Below, one piece after another: positions 46,821 through 58,500 of a DNA stretch of 64,000 bases (positions are counted from its first letter, which is position 1; each line of letters starts with the position of its first letter). Source of the DNA: Cervus elaphus (lineage: Eukaryota > Chordata > Mammalia > Artiodactyla > Cervidae); contig NC_057847.1 of the NCBI RefSeq assembly GCF_910594005.1, positions 52,528,001 through 52,592,000 on the forward strand. Reading direction: 5' to 3'. The notes beneath the pieces were generated by a model. It worked only from the letters and a program-made list of their open reading frames with translations. It was not told where the DNA came from and did no database searches. The position numbers were made by a program, and so were the translations under genes.

Positions 46821-49399
46821 GGAGACTGGTCTTTAGCAACAGATTTGGTTGTTGCTTTTCATGTTTTCCTGCAAACAGGTCCAGTTAGGAATTTCGGAAA
46901 TCTCTCTAACTCTGTTAGGCCTAGTCAGAGTGTATTATTTTCACTTCTCTATGGTAAAATGGACTCCTTTTGATACTGAAGAATTAATAATGGGATCCTA
47001 TGAGCAATCAGTTGCTATGACTTTTGCCATGAGTATAAAGAGAATATCTTATTAAATTCCAAGTTCTCAAGTAAGTTGTCTACATTTAGCATATAATAAT
47101 TAGTTAGCATGGTCTTGAAATATATGTATCTATTAAGAATCATATGAGGTAGATTTTGTCACAAATTACTACATTTTCAATGTGCTCAGGCAAATAAACA
47201 CTTCCAGCTAGTCAGATAAATCTGAAGAGTGACAAAGGAATAATATAAAACTCTCTAGGTAAAGTACAGAGTACTGTGTGTATAAATGAATGTGTGTGTG
47301 TGTATGTTTGACTGTGCAAGTGCATATCCCCTGAGGACCACAGGGAAAACAGCTATGATAACAAAAATAACAACTGTGGATGCCCCATAGGTGGGAATTC
47401 CACCTTACTTTTAAATGTATCTTTACACTGGTCCAGGCAAAAAAAAAAAAAAAGATTGCTAAGCTCACACAACCTGCTTCACGTTCTTTCCAAAGGAGGT
47501 GGTATAGTGATACCTGGTACATATATGGCTTTTGTATAATGATGAAATTTTTTTGAAACATAACTGTAATATAACTAAAAGCTACTGCAATGGAAATAAT
47601 TATCTATATTTCTTTCAGGTAAGACACTGAGAGACGAACTCCCCTGAATTCTGCCCTATTCATGCACTTTAAAACGATTTTGCAAGGCACCCAGTACGGA
47701 GAACCCAAACATTTTATCTTGGCAAGGGAAGCTTTATAGAAATATTTGCAATATTTTGTGTTAATCCCTTCACAAGTCACTTTGGTGTGGCAAATATTTG
47801 TTCTAGCAGACTTTTCTACAGTTACGGAGTACATCAATCTGTTGTTTTAACCTTTTGAAAATAACCCTGGTGTCTTCTTGAAGGAAATAAAGAGTCATTG
47901 ATGAAACCTTTTAAGTTTTCAACTTCTTTGCAATAAGGTGCCTGGAAGAGAAATCAACACATTACCTCAAGGGAATGGAGTGCATCTCTGCTTACTTTCT
48001 TGGCTCATCGCTTTATGGATATGAGGGACCGAAAAAGTAAATGGTGGTCAAAAAGAACAAACACATTTATTAGAGCAGTTAGAAAAGACTGTTTTGATAT
48101 TTGCCAAGTTCCTTCTCAATAACATGTTTGGCAGCTACCAAATGACATGGCCTGCCCAGAGCTGATTTTGACGAAGCCTCTGGGATGTGTTAAAAAGTAA
48201 ACCAGAGCAAATCACGTACTGGAAAGCATAACTCAATCAAGGAAAAATGTATGATTAAGGGTGACATGGGCAAGGAAAGCTTTGCCAGAGCTCAGGGTAA
48301 ATATTTGTATCAGTGTGAAGAGAAAGCTTCATGCTGCTGATGTCAACCAGCTGGAATTTTCATTGTTTATAAACTTTTGTTGTTAGAGTTGAATTCTGGC
48401 AAAAGAGGTACCAAAGAAGGAGCAGTTTCCCAGCATGAAAGTTTGAATTCTGATAAGGCAGCTTGACCAGATATGAATGCAATGATGCAGAGTGTCAGCC
48501 ACTTTTTCCTTCCAGGATTCTCTTGCCAAGAAACAACCTCCTGCTTTAATCCCACTTTGACAACATTCATCAGGATTACCAGAAAGACAAGATGTTGTGT
48601 TGTTTTGTTTGGTTCAAAGGATTTATGGCTTCTTCTTTCTTATGAGAATGATCAGAAAAATGGGTGAGAATCTAAATGGGCTTTTTTGATTCTTTTTTTT
48701 TTTTTTTCTACAGAACATTGCCATGTGTACCGGATATTGTAATGATTGAAAATAAATGGTTTGGCATTGAAACCACATTTTTGAGGACTGTCCATTAACT
48801 TCATGACACTTGGCAACTTATTTTTGCCTCATTGTAGGTCATTTCATAGTTTTAAACTGCATGGTTTAAGTTAAAGAATTTGGGTACTTTTGTTTAACTC
48901 ACCAACTAAGGAATCTGTATTTTCATACTCAGCTATGTTTTGTTGTACTTTTTGAAATACTGGAGATAGTCAAACGTTATAAGTCAAACAATATTACAAG
49001 GACATGGGCTTGCATACAGATTTACAGTAGTTCAGAACAATTGAGTCAACTTTCAGAAAAGAAAGAGAAATTGGTGGAAACTGACTTGTAACACATAGGC
49101 CTTCCTCTCTGGAATATAAGCACACACACAGTGCTCATATTGGCAAAGATGGACACAGAGATTCCCCATTTTCAGATACGGACTTTTGCCAGAAACCTAC
49201 TCTGCAGCATGGGCATCCTGACAGAGGCACCCAGATCTCTGTCAGGGTAACCTGAAATCTCCAGTATGAACCATTTTCCGTGAGGATTGTATGTAGTGAG
49301 ATCCACTGAATGGGAAATAAAGAAGACTCCAAATTCCTATCAAGTTATATTTTCTTTTAATAACTGCATGCTTTACTTATTTATTTTTCAAACCTTTGA
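46821..49399. other. 2.6 kb repeat-poor stretch
   Basis: No recent insertion. A-run at 47440-47454, T-run at 48693-48707. The part at about 47930-48560 is balanced in composition and free of simple repeats, so it is a candidate for conserved noncoding sequence, but no exon is evident. Open frames of 60-117 codons have no known motif. Confidence 0.5.
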
Positions 49400-49404
49400 A
49401 ACGC

Positions 49405-49667
49405 TTTTAAAATATTGATTTCTTTATTTTGGCTGTGTCAGGTCTTAGCTGCAGCACTTGGGATCTTGGTTGCAGCATGCAGGCTTCTCTCTTGTTGTGG
49501 CACATGGGCTCTCTAGTTGAGGTATGAGGGCTCAGGAGTTGCAGGTGAGTGCGCTTAGCTGCCCTGTGGCATGTGGCATCTTAGTTCCCTGATGAGGGAT
49601 TGAACCTGAGTCTGTTCCCTGCATTGGGTGTTGGATTCGTGGCCACTGGACCACCAGGGAAATCTGT
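49405..49667 (-). mobile_element. CHR-type SINE, long form
   Basis: Nearly full-length. The + strand shows 'tctttattttggctgtgtca', 'cagcatgcaggcttctctct', 'gctgccctgtggcatgtggc' and 'gaccaccagggaaatc', so the tRNA-like head is at the right. Most CpGs have decayed to TG/CA, consistent with an insertion older than the Bov-tA copies. Confidence 0.85.
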
Positions 49668-51439
49668 GAGAATTTTAAATTTAATTCAATCTGATTGGCC
49701 TAAAACATACATAGCACAATAAGACTTATATGGTTATATTGTTTTTTGAAAAGGTCCATTGCATCCATTCAGGAAGATCAAACTTGCAAGACCCTCCACT
49801 GGCCTCCTCCATTCCACAATTTATTGAAAGTTGTCCCTGCCAATGCATAAGCAGGACACACCCTAAATATAACCATGTTACCCAGCTGCATTAAGAATAG
49901 AAACCAAGCCCCTGCTGGTGTAATTAAGAAATCTTCTCTTCCAGCTCATGGGCTTTAGAGACCTGGATCACTAACTAATTCTAATTTAGAATGCTTTTTT
50001 GATAAGGGTATTTGTAACCTATGAAGTGAGCTGAACATGAAAATTCTTCTTTATAAGTTTCTGAGCTAATGTGTTCCTCTTGTGAAGTAGAGTTGCTGGT
50101 TACACTGGCCTAGAAACTAGCCTTCAGAGTGTGCATCTGTCTAGTGCACTGAGATGATGGTATCTTTACAGAGGCTGAAGAAGTGCCAAATTCTTATACC
50201 TGAAGTTTGCACATTACATGGCAGTGTCCTCACAGCTCGAGGAACTCAAAGGAATGCACGAAAAATAAACACCACACTCAAAGCTAGAAATCCTACTGGG
50301 TGGGAGCCCTGGGCTAGGACACACTTAGATTGCAGTTATATTAAGGTATGTGCAAATATAAAAGTAAACCAAATTGTCACTGAGTCATTCCTTTCTCATC
50401 CCTTCCTGCCTCTCAATGACAGGACATTCTCTAGGTCATTGTGCCTTGTGGATTGGGACCCTCTGGCATTATATTTTAATTAAATGGTCAGATTATTAAT
50501 GTGTGAAAATCAGTCACTGCAAATGTTGAGCTAACCATTTTTTCATACATAATATGTCCATATCAACACTATAACATCCATATACCAAAGATTGACATGG
50601 TCAGTTTAAAAAAAAGAAGCCCTGATAAACATTTGAGTTAAAGATTCTTAGGATCATACTAAGGGATTAAGAGGTCAGATCTCATTGCTGATTTTTTTTC
50701 CCCTGAGGTATAAAAATGGAAAACCACTCAGCTCCTCTGCTTGTGGGTCCAATGAAGATTCAACAGAGGAAAAAGGTCCATATGTACATGGTTTACTAAC
50801 ATGCATTCAACATTTTGTTCAAAAGAAAAGGGATTTTGAATAACTTTAAAAAAAAAAAAGCTATTTAGATAGCCTAATGCCACTGGTTTTGCAAGCCTAA
50901 TAATATCTCTTCTTTGTGGAATCCGCCCCCCCCCCCCCCCATATCTTTCGGGATTTTTCCTTCTTTTCTTTTCAACCATATGTTACTATGGAAGGCACCA
51001 AGTTAATATAATTTTTACCTGTTGCCTAACCATATTTGATTGGTCCAAGTTAAGGAAATCGGAGTAGTTTCTAGGAATTTAAGTTAAGAAATCCCATTTA
51101 GGTTTTGATGCTCTCATAAATAGAGAAGGTGAAGAAATCAAGCCTGTTGATGTCCTTGTCCCTCACTGGAGACTTGAGAATGAGAAAAGGCCAGACTGCA
51201 GCAAGAAGGAAGGAAGGTATAAGGAGCAGAGACCCACAAAGAATGAAGAGGTGGTTTCTGATTTCCTACTACCAGCCTACCTAGGCCTACCTATATACCT
51301 CTCCAGGACGTACTCCAATATTGTGAAAAATGCAAAAAAATCCCTGAAGCTTAGGTTAGTTAAAATGGGTATCTGCTATTTGCAGCAATAGTTAGGGCTT
51401 AACACCTAAACCCACTGACCTCAAAGAAATAATAAAGGA
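49668..51439. other. Unassigned stretch
   Basis: About 1.8 kb with a 109-codon open frame (50154-50483, +) of no known family, an A-run at 50849-50860 and a C-run at 50926-50940. No gene or larger repeat is recognised. Confidence 0.5.
50926..50940. repeat. Poly(C) run, 15 nt
   Basis: Fifteen consecutive C on the + strand (G on the reverse) in A+T-rich surroundings. It sits inside an 83-codon reverse open frame, where it encodes glycines and looks accidental. Confidence 0.95.
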
Positions 51440-51570
51440 CTTTGCTAAATACCTAGGCATTATCTCATGCAATCCCTTTAGCAAACATAAAACTTTAAGT
51501 AACCTTATTTCCATTTTACAGGGTGAAGAGGCTGATGATCAGAGAAGTAAACTACCTTATTCACACTGTC
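51440..51570 (-). mobile_element. MIR SINE relic
   Basis: Reversed MIR order: 'tatctcatgcaatcccttt', 'tatttccattttacagggtg' and 'gatcagagaagtaaacta'. Confidence 0.6.
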
Positions 51571-52689
51571 CACCATACAGAGTAAGTCCAAATGCCATCC
51601 CCTCATGTGGCTGGCAAATGTCCTTAGAAATCTGGCTAAGGAAGAAAAACTCCCTTAAGTTAATAAATAATAAATTTCAGAATATTGTTAGTGATATACT
51701 ACTACAGATAAAGAAATGTAAAATGTAGGACAGACTAGCAAGGAGAGTGTCGAGAGATACAACTCTCTCAGTTACAAATGACAGAAAATACACCCAAACT
51801 TACTGATTCATGAACTCAGAAGTGCAAAGGTCAGTCTTGCTTCACACACAGCTGGACCTGCGACTCAAAGGAGCTCCCTGGGACTCTGCCTTGGTTCCTT
51901 GACTCTGCTTTTCTCTTAGCTGCTTTCACTCTTAGAATACTTTCTGCAAATCGTGTCCCTAAGCATGTTCCAAACACTTGCAGGGCCTGCAAATTACAGT
52001 TGTGGCTTGTATAAAAATGGGGGCCTCTGACCTGAAATCCTTTGCTCTTTCCCCAAAGATGGAGCCTAGGGAAGAGGCTATTATGATCCCTGGAGGTTGA
52101 CAGACAGCTATTTGTCAGAAAGTTCCAAGGTTTCAGTACTGAGAGCATGGTATAGAAGACAAGCAGTGGGCTTCAGGAGGACATATCTCCTTGGCCTCTC
52201 AAGGAAGGACATAGCCAAAGACCAAGACTAGCCTCTGTACAGGGTTCCCAGTTATCCACATGTGTGACACCTGGTGGCATTCAGCAGACTTCAGACTTGC
52301 AACTACTTAATATAAGTCCAAGGGAAGATAAAGGAAATGAAGAAAGTCCTAAAACACCTCCAAATTGAATCCTATTGACCAGATTTAGGTTACATGCTCA
52401 TCCTTGATTCAATTACTATTGCTGAAAAATTGACCCATTTTGATTAGCTGGTCCTGATTCTGAGTACACATCTGCAATCAGGTGTTGGGGTCAGCACCAC
52501 GGAACATACAGATGGAGAGTGGCTGAATGGTTATAGTGTTACCCAAAGTCGGGGGTTAGAGCTAGGCAGGCAAGAGGAGAAAAAAAAAAAAAAACACCAC
52601 AAACCACAGCCTACGTAAGGCTTCTCAGGAGAATTATAACTTGAGATGTTAAGAACTATTATGATAATATATAATAGTATATCAATAAT
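51571..52689. other. Unassigned stretch
   Basis: A-run of 15 nt at 52579-52594 and a 105-codon reverse open frame (51831-52148) without recognisable domain. No repeat is assigned. Confidence 0.5.
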
Positions 52690-52905
52690 TATTATTATAA
52701 TTCTGAGCTAATATTTATTGAGCATTTAGTGTGTGATGACCGTTTTGCTAAAGTCATAAAATATATCATTTCAGGTTGTTTATTTAACAACCCTGATATA
52801 TAGATACTATCATCATTATCATTTTATAAATGAGGGAAAACTAAGGCTCAAAGAATTTAAACAACTTGCTTTACTATAAAGCCTGAGTAGAACTCAGGAT
52901 GGTGT
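52690..52905 (-). mobile_element. MIR SINE relic
   Basis: 'gctaatatttattgagcatt', 'taacaaccctgatatataga', 'tatcattttataaatgaggg' and 'aactaaggctcaaagaattt' form a long reversed MIR. Confidence 0.8.
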
Positions 52906-54215
52906 AACATTGCTGTCTTGCTACACACCACTACAATGTATGTGGAAATTTTTCATTTCTCACACATTTAGCCACAAACATTTGATGTTATGAATAAAAT
53001 ATCAGATAAAGCCTTGCAGAATTGTAATCCTACATCTCAAATCCTGTGCAAGTCAAAGGAAAAAACAAATGAGGTGATGGGTACAAGGACTTTTTCTCCT
53101 TGAACCTGTTTTACGCTAAGTTGACTTCCTCAGTCCAAGAATGTCCATCTGAAGATGCAAAAGGATTCTCACCAGGCAGACTCAGAAGCTGTTTTTTGGT
53201 TATTTGGTTTTTTTTGTTTGTTTGTTTCTGTTGATTTTCTTCATGGGTTTGACAACACACTGTAGAAGTAATTTTGTTTGCCTGGGGAGTGCTTTGGGTT
53301 GGATACAATAATCAGAATTTAAAAGTTCTGCTACTCTTTGGAGAATACTGTTATCCTCTTTCAAATTTAAGGCTGAGAAAAAAATATTCTTATTATTTTT
53401 TCTGTTCTGGCTTTTATCATTACTAAAATAGTGGTAACAATCTTGAAATCATTTTAAACAGTATGTCATTTGTGAATAGTTAATACTATCACTGGGTCAA
53501 AACCAAAATGATTGTCCACACTGGGAAGCCCTTTTTTCTACTAATGTCCCCTCTGTTCCCTATAGGTCATCATTTAATCACTTTTATGGTTTTTTATAGC
53601 TTTCCATGGTTGCTAAATTCATAATGTATAAATATTCCATCATAACAGTTATAACGTTCAGGTTCCCATGTTCCTTACCAAATTTTTCCATAGGGGAATC
53701 TTGCAAAATCAGAGATTTCACACCAGAAGAGAAAAAAATGGGTGAAGGAAACCCAAGCCATAGCTGCAGGTATTTCACACCAATTTTTCCCCTTGAAATC
53801 TTGCGAAGTTGGTCACATTTACTCTTCAAAATGTGGAAGTGATATTTTGGGTACCAATAATCAGTGCAACTTCAGGTGCACATTTTTTCTCTTTAGGTTA
53901 AAAAAATCCCATCACTATGGACATAGCTGACATTCCTGATGAATCCAGCAGCCAACTACTGTCAAGTATTTGGAGCTGTGGGAGTAAAAGAAATAAGATC
54001 CTTGAAGTGTGCAATAAGTCATTTACTGACCCCAAGGGCCATCATGTGAAAAAATAATATCACATGAGGACACAAGTGGTGTCACCTAAGGCTTAGGGTT
54101 GAGGTTAAAATACCAGCTTAATAGGAAAAAAAATAAAAGGGGATGTAGGCCCCTTAGGGGAGAGTAAATGAGTTGATAAAGTATGAATGGGTCCTTAGCA
54201 GAATAGAAGGGGGAT
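52906..54215. other. Unassigned stretch
   Basis: T/TTTG-rich tract at 53195-53228. Overlapping open frames on both strands at 53584-53930 (62-81 codons) share no known motif. No transposon is recognised. Confidence 0.5.
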
Positions 54216-54226
54216 ATGATGATTTG

Positions 54227-54965
54227 ATGAGAGCCTCTTGACAAAAATAAAAGAGGAAAGTGAAAAAGTTGGGTTAAAGCTCAATAGTCAGAAAACTAAG
54301 ATCATGGCATCTGGTCCTATCACTTCATGGCAAATAGATGGGGAAATAATGGAAACGGTGAGAGACTATTTTTTGGGGCTCCAAAATCACTGCAGATGGT
54401 GACTGAAGCCATGAAATTAAAAGATGTTTTTTCCTTGGAAGAAAAGCTATGACCAACTTAGACAGCATATTAAAAAGCAGAGACATTACTTTGCCACAAA
54501 AGTTCGTCTAGTCAAAGCTATGGTTTTTCCAGTAGTCATGTACGGATGTGAGAGTTGGACTATAAAGAAAGTTGAGCGCCAAAGAATAGATGCTTTTGAA
54601 CTGTGGTGCTGGAGAAGACTCTTGAGAGTCCCTCGGAGTGCAAGGCGATCCAACCAGTCAATAGTAAAGGAAATCAGTCCTGAATATTCATTGGAAGGAC
54701 TGATACTGAAGCTGACACTCCAATACTTTGGCCACCTGATGTGAAAAACTGACTCTTTGGAAAAGACCCAGATGCTGGGAAAGATCTAGGGCAGGATAAG
54801 AAGGAGACAACAGAGGATGTGATGGTTGGATGGCATCACTGACTCAATGGACATGAGTTTGAGTAAGCTCCGGGAGTTGGTGATGGACAGGGAAGCCTGG
54901 CGTGCTGCTGTCCATGGGGTCTCAATGAGTCGGACATGACTGAACAACTGAACTGAACTGAACTG
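54227..54965 (+). mobile_element. BovB LINE 3' fragment, 740 bp
   Basis: TSD atgatgatttg (54216-54226) and atgacgatttg (54966-54976), 10 of 11 matching. It begins just downstream of the YADD site ('gagcctcttgacaaaaataa'). A 106-codon frame (54424-54744) holds VFPVVMYGCESWTIKK and WCWRRLLRVPRSARRS, then stops at 'cacctgatgtga'. The tail ends in three 'gaact' units. Confidence 0.93.
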
Positions 54966-54976
54966 ATGACGATTTG

Positions 54977-55290
54977 TGACAAAGTTGTCTGGGTGTTATA
55001 ACAAATTCTAGTCTCACCTCCTATGACAAGTGTTAATACTCTCTGGTTGATGAAACTCTTGGGGAGGAGATTTAGGACAATTGAATTCCTTTCAGAAGAT
55101 TTGTCTTTAGGTCCATAAGGGAAATTCAGAGAAGGTTCCTCCCTGCATTTGTTGGTTTTCACATGCCTATGGCTCAAAATAACCAATATTAAACAAATAT
55201 GGAATAGGCTGCCTGTGAGAGCGGGGAAACCTTCTTTGAGGTAGTCAAGCAGAACTCGGATCTTCATGTTGGGAGAATGATGAACAGGGC
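54977..55290. other. Short unassigned spacer
   Basis: About 300 bases between BovB and a SINE; no feature recognised. Confidence 0.5.
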
Positions 55291-55513
55291 AGCTTCCTAG
55301 AATGCACAATGGTAAAGAATCTGCCTGCCAATGCAGGAGACACAGGAGAGGTGAGTTCGATCCCTGGGTTGGGAAGACCTCATGAAGAAGGAAATGGCAA
55401 CCCACTTCAGTATTCTTGCCTGGAATATTCCATGGAGAGAGGAGTCTGGCAGGCTATAGTCCATGGGATTGCAAAGAACTGGACATGACTCAGCGACTGA
55501 GCAGGCATACACA
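55291..55513 (+). mobile_element. Bov-tA SINE
   Basis: Decayed head 'cagcttcctagaatgcacaa', well-kept body 'ggtgagttcgatccctgggt' and tail 'tggacatgactcagcgactg'. TSD not resolved. Confidence 0.9.
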
Positions 55514-58500
55514 GTGAAGAAGATGACCTGTAAGTCTCCATCCAACTTAAGAGTCTATGATTCTCAGAATAATAAAATCAGTTACTAGTTGGATTCCTCT
55601 AAGAAAAGGCAGGAAATGTATGGCACATAGAGAACCATTGGCTCAGGCTGCACAGGTGGTCTGGGAATCAGGGATTGTTCTGAGGGTTGGGATCCTCTGG
55701 GACGTCACTGTTACTGATGGACTGCCTCCGATGTCAGAAGTGGAGCTTGGTGGGCTAAAGGATCTGAGTGGAAAAGTAAATAAAGTCCTTACGTCAGCCA
55801 CAGTGCTTTTCCATATTCCTGGCAAAAATGATGTTTCTCTCCCCACACCCACAAAAAACGAGAAAATGAAAGTAAAAGTAGGCATATAGTCTTGGAAGCA
55901 TGAAGAAGAAGAAAAAACTAAAACAAAAGCCAACACTACCAGGAAGAATAAAAATAGTCTAGGAAACAGTAAACGAAAAACAAATGGGAACATCAGTCTG
56001 TTTCCGTTGCCCTCTTTAACTGAACTCTCTGGTTAAAACTTCTCATCCAGTATCTGAGCAATGTGGTAAGCACCTGTAATTGGTTTCTTACTGAAGAATC
56101 AATGCAGTTAAAAACCCACTTGTCTGAAAAGGAAATCTAAATATAAGCCTAATATAAATGGGTCTTTATATGTGATTGTAATTTCTTAATTGCTCATAAA
56201 TACACAACTCTTTCTTAGGGGTGGGCTTCACATGGGGAAGAGATGCAGTACCCCTGGGCTCAAGGACTGATGTGAGTCTGTGAGCCACTCTAGCTCCTCT
56301 CTGCGGCAGCCTGGTCCCCTTCAGTTCCTTCCCTCTCTCTAATCGCACTGAGCTCCTCTGCCAGTTGTCTCACTAACAGGGGATAGACGCGGGGACTCTG
56401 GCTGGAAGAAGCCACGGAGAAGCCAGTGGACTGTATTGTCTCTGAATTTCCCTAGTCTCCACTGCTCTCTCTACCCTCCAGCAACAAGCATTTCTCCCTT
56501 ATAAAACAAAGGAAAGAAGCAAAGCAGTAATTACTTTCTCATCGCCTCTATTAATATGAGCCCAGGAAACATTCCCCTTTTCCCTAGATTTCAGTAACCA
56601 CAGATTTGGGATCCAGCAAGCATTATTTTAAAAGGGTCATATTTATTTGGCTCTGGAAATTGAAAACAACAACAGAACAAACTACTCCCTGTTCAGATCT
56701 TCTGAGTACTTGAAAACCTGGTGCTCAGTAGCTTGTTATTCCTTCTCTGCGAACTTCACATGTGATGGGCTGAGGATCCAATGCCTAGGAGGTTTAGGGT
56801 GTGTGGGGATAGATGAACCAGGGCCCAGGATCATCAGAAAGTCAGAAAAGCTTTATACCTCTCTCCCCATCTCTCCCTCTCTCTCTTCTTCATTATTCCA
56901 TGAAGAGGCAGCCCAGACAGAACGTGGACACTATTTCTGTGCATGGCCGAGGTGGTCTGCCTCGCATTTAGGCTGAAGTTCTAACAGCCAACTTGTCAAT
57001 GAAGGCCATTAGCACAGACGTGCCACAGGCACTCAGGGACTGAGAGGCGGGCAACCTCAGATCAGTGCGGGAAGAACAGACATCGGGTGGTAACAACTTT
57101 CAGTCATTACTGACCTGGGCTCTATTCAAACCAGTGACCTAGAAATGAAGGTCTCCAAATCCCATTACTAATTCCCCGAGCCATCAAGTCTCCCCTATGG
57201 CCTGGATCTTGTCCTGAAACCCAGGTCTCCTGTTGAAATAACATTAGACAGCAGCCACTACATTGGCAGGGAACGGTTTTAAAATAAAGCGGGGAGAGAG
57301 GAGGGGAAAATGTGCACTTATAGAGTTGGCTTTAATTATTACTTTAAAGTTTTTCAGCTCCTTTAAACCTAAAAACCTGAACCTTCTTTAAAGTCAAAAG
57401 CTTGCCAGGAAATACAAGAAGGGTGTTCAAATAAACACAGCCTTCTAGTTTGCTTGAATGGGGAAAATACACACGCCCCCTCCCAAACCGAGGAATAATG
57501 AGAGGAAACCAAATGAGAGGAAGTTGTTGAAAAAGAAAGAAAGAGATTAAATGAGTATTGCAAGGACGAGAAGAATATTTACTGCCAAAGTAAGAAAAAG
57601 GAGCTAAATGAAAGACCCCTTGAACAGCTTTCCCCTCTCACTTGTTATCTGTGTTGCGCTCTCAAACCCTTTCATCAAAGAGGGACAATTATTTTTCAGT
57701 AAAAAGTAAGGGTTTTTGTGAGTTAGGTGAAGCCCGTGCAGGGTGAGCTGGATAAAAATGTCATGCAAAGTTCTGTCTTGCCTTTTAAGCAAAAAGCTCC
57801 AGCTTTGCAAACAGTCCTGTAGATGGAGCTGCACTCTGCGATTCTAAGGTTGCAGCCCCAACAATGAAGCAATTGTTTCCTGTCTCCACTTAGCAATTCC
57901 TCCCTCTCTTTCGGTTCTTTCTGGTTGCATGTTCTATTTATTTTAATGTATACCTTTGTGTAAAGCCTGTCTCTGAGTGGTTAGATACCCCGTTGATATG
58001 TGGCCTTCAAGGGGGAAAAGGGAGTGCGGCCTATTCCCATGACATCCCAGGGCTTTGTAGAGCCAAAAAAACCTTCTCAGGAACACCTAATCCTTGGGCT
58101 CTGGCCAAGTACCACAATCCTTCTGCACAACTGACATGGGCCACTTGGGACACTTGAGAGCTTTAGGTGTGTCTTTCTGAAGTCAGCCCCGGCCAAGCAT
58201 GAGGCAAATGTGCCCGACCAAAGAAAATAAATTATGTGGACTCCAATTTTCAGCAGTTATGAAGTATTAAATTACACATGCAAAGAATTCACTTTGGGAT
58301 TAACCCTTTGGAACCGAAATACAATCTTGTCATAACACTTGTAAAAGGAGCATGCTCTGAGGAAGGCCTGCTTTTCCAAAGACACAGAGGTGGCTGACCA
58401 GGAGGCAGAGATGCTAAAAGAAACAGAATGGAATTAAATACAAATATGTCAGGCTGCTACCTGGGCACGGGAGAGCGGGTGTGTTTTGGGGGTTCTGTCC

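Noticed and set aside
54836..55405. 189-codon reverse open frame, one of the longest in the window
   Set aside because: It starts in a Bov-tA SINE read antisense and runs through the spacer into a BovB tail; it has no motif of its own.
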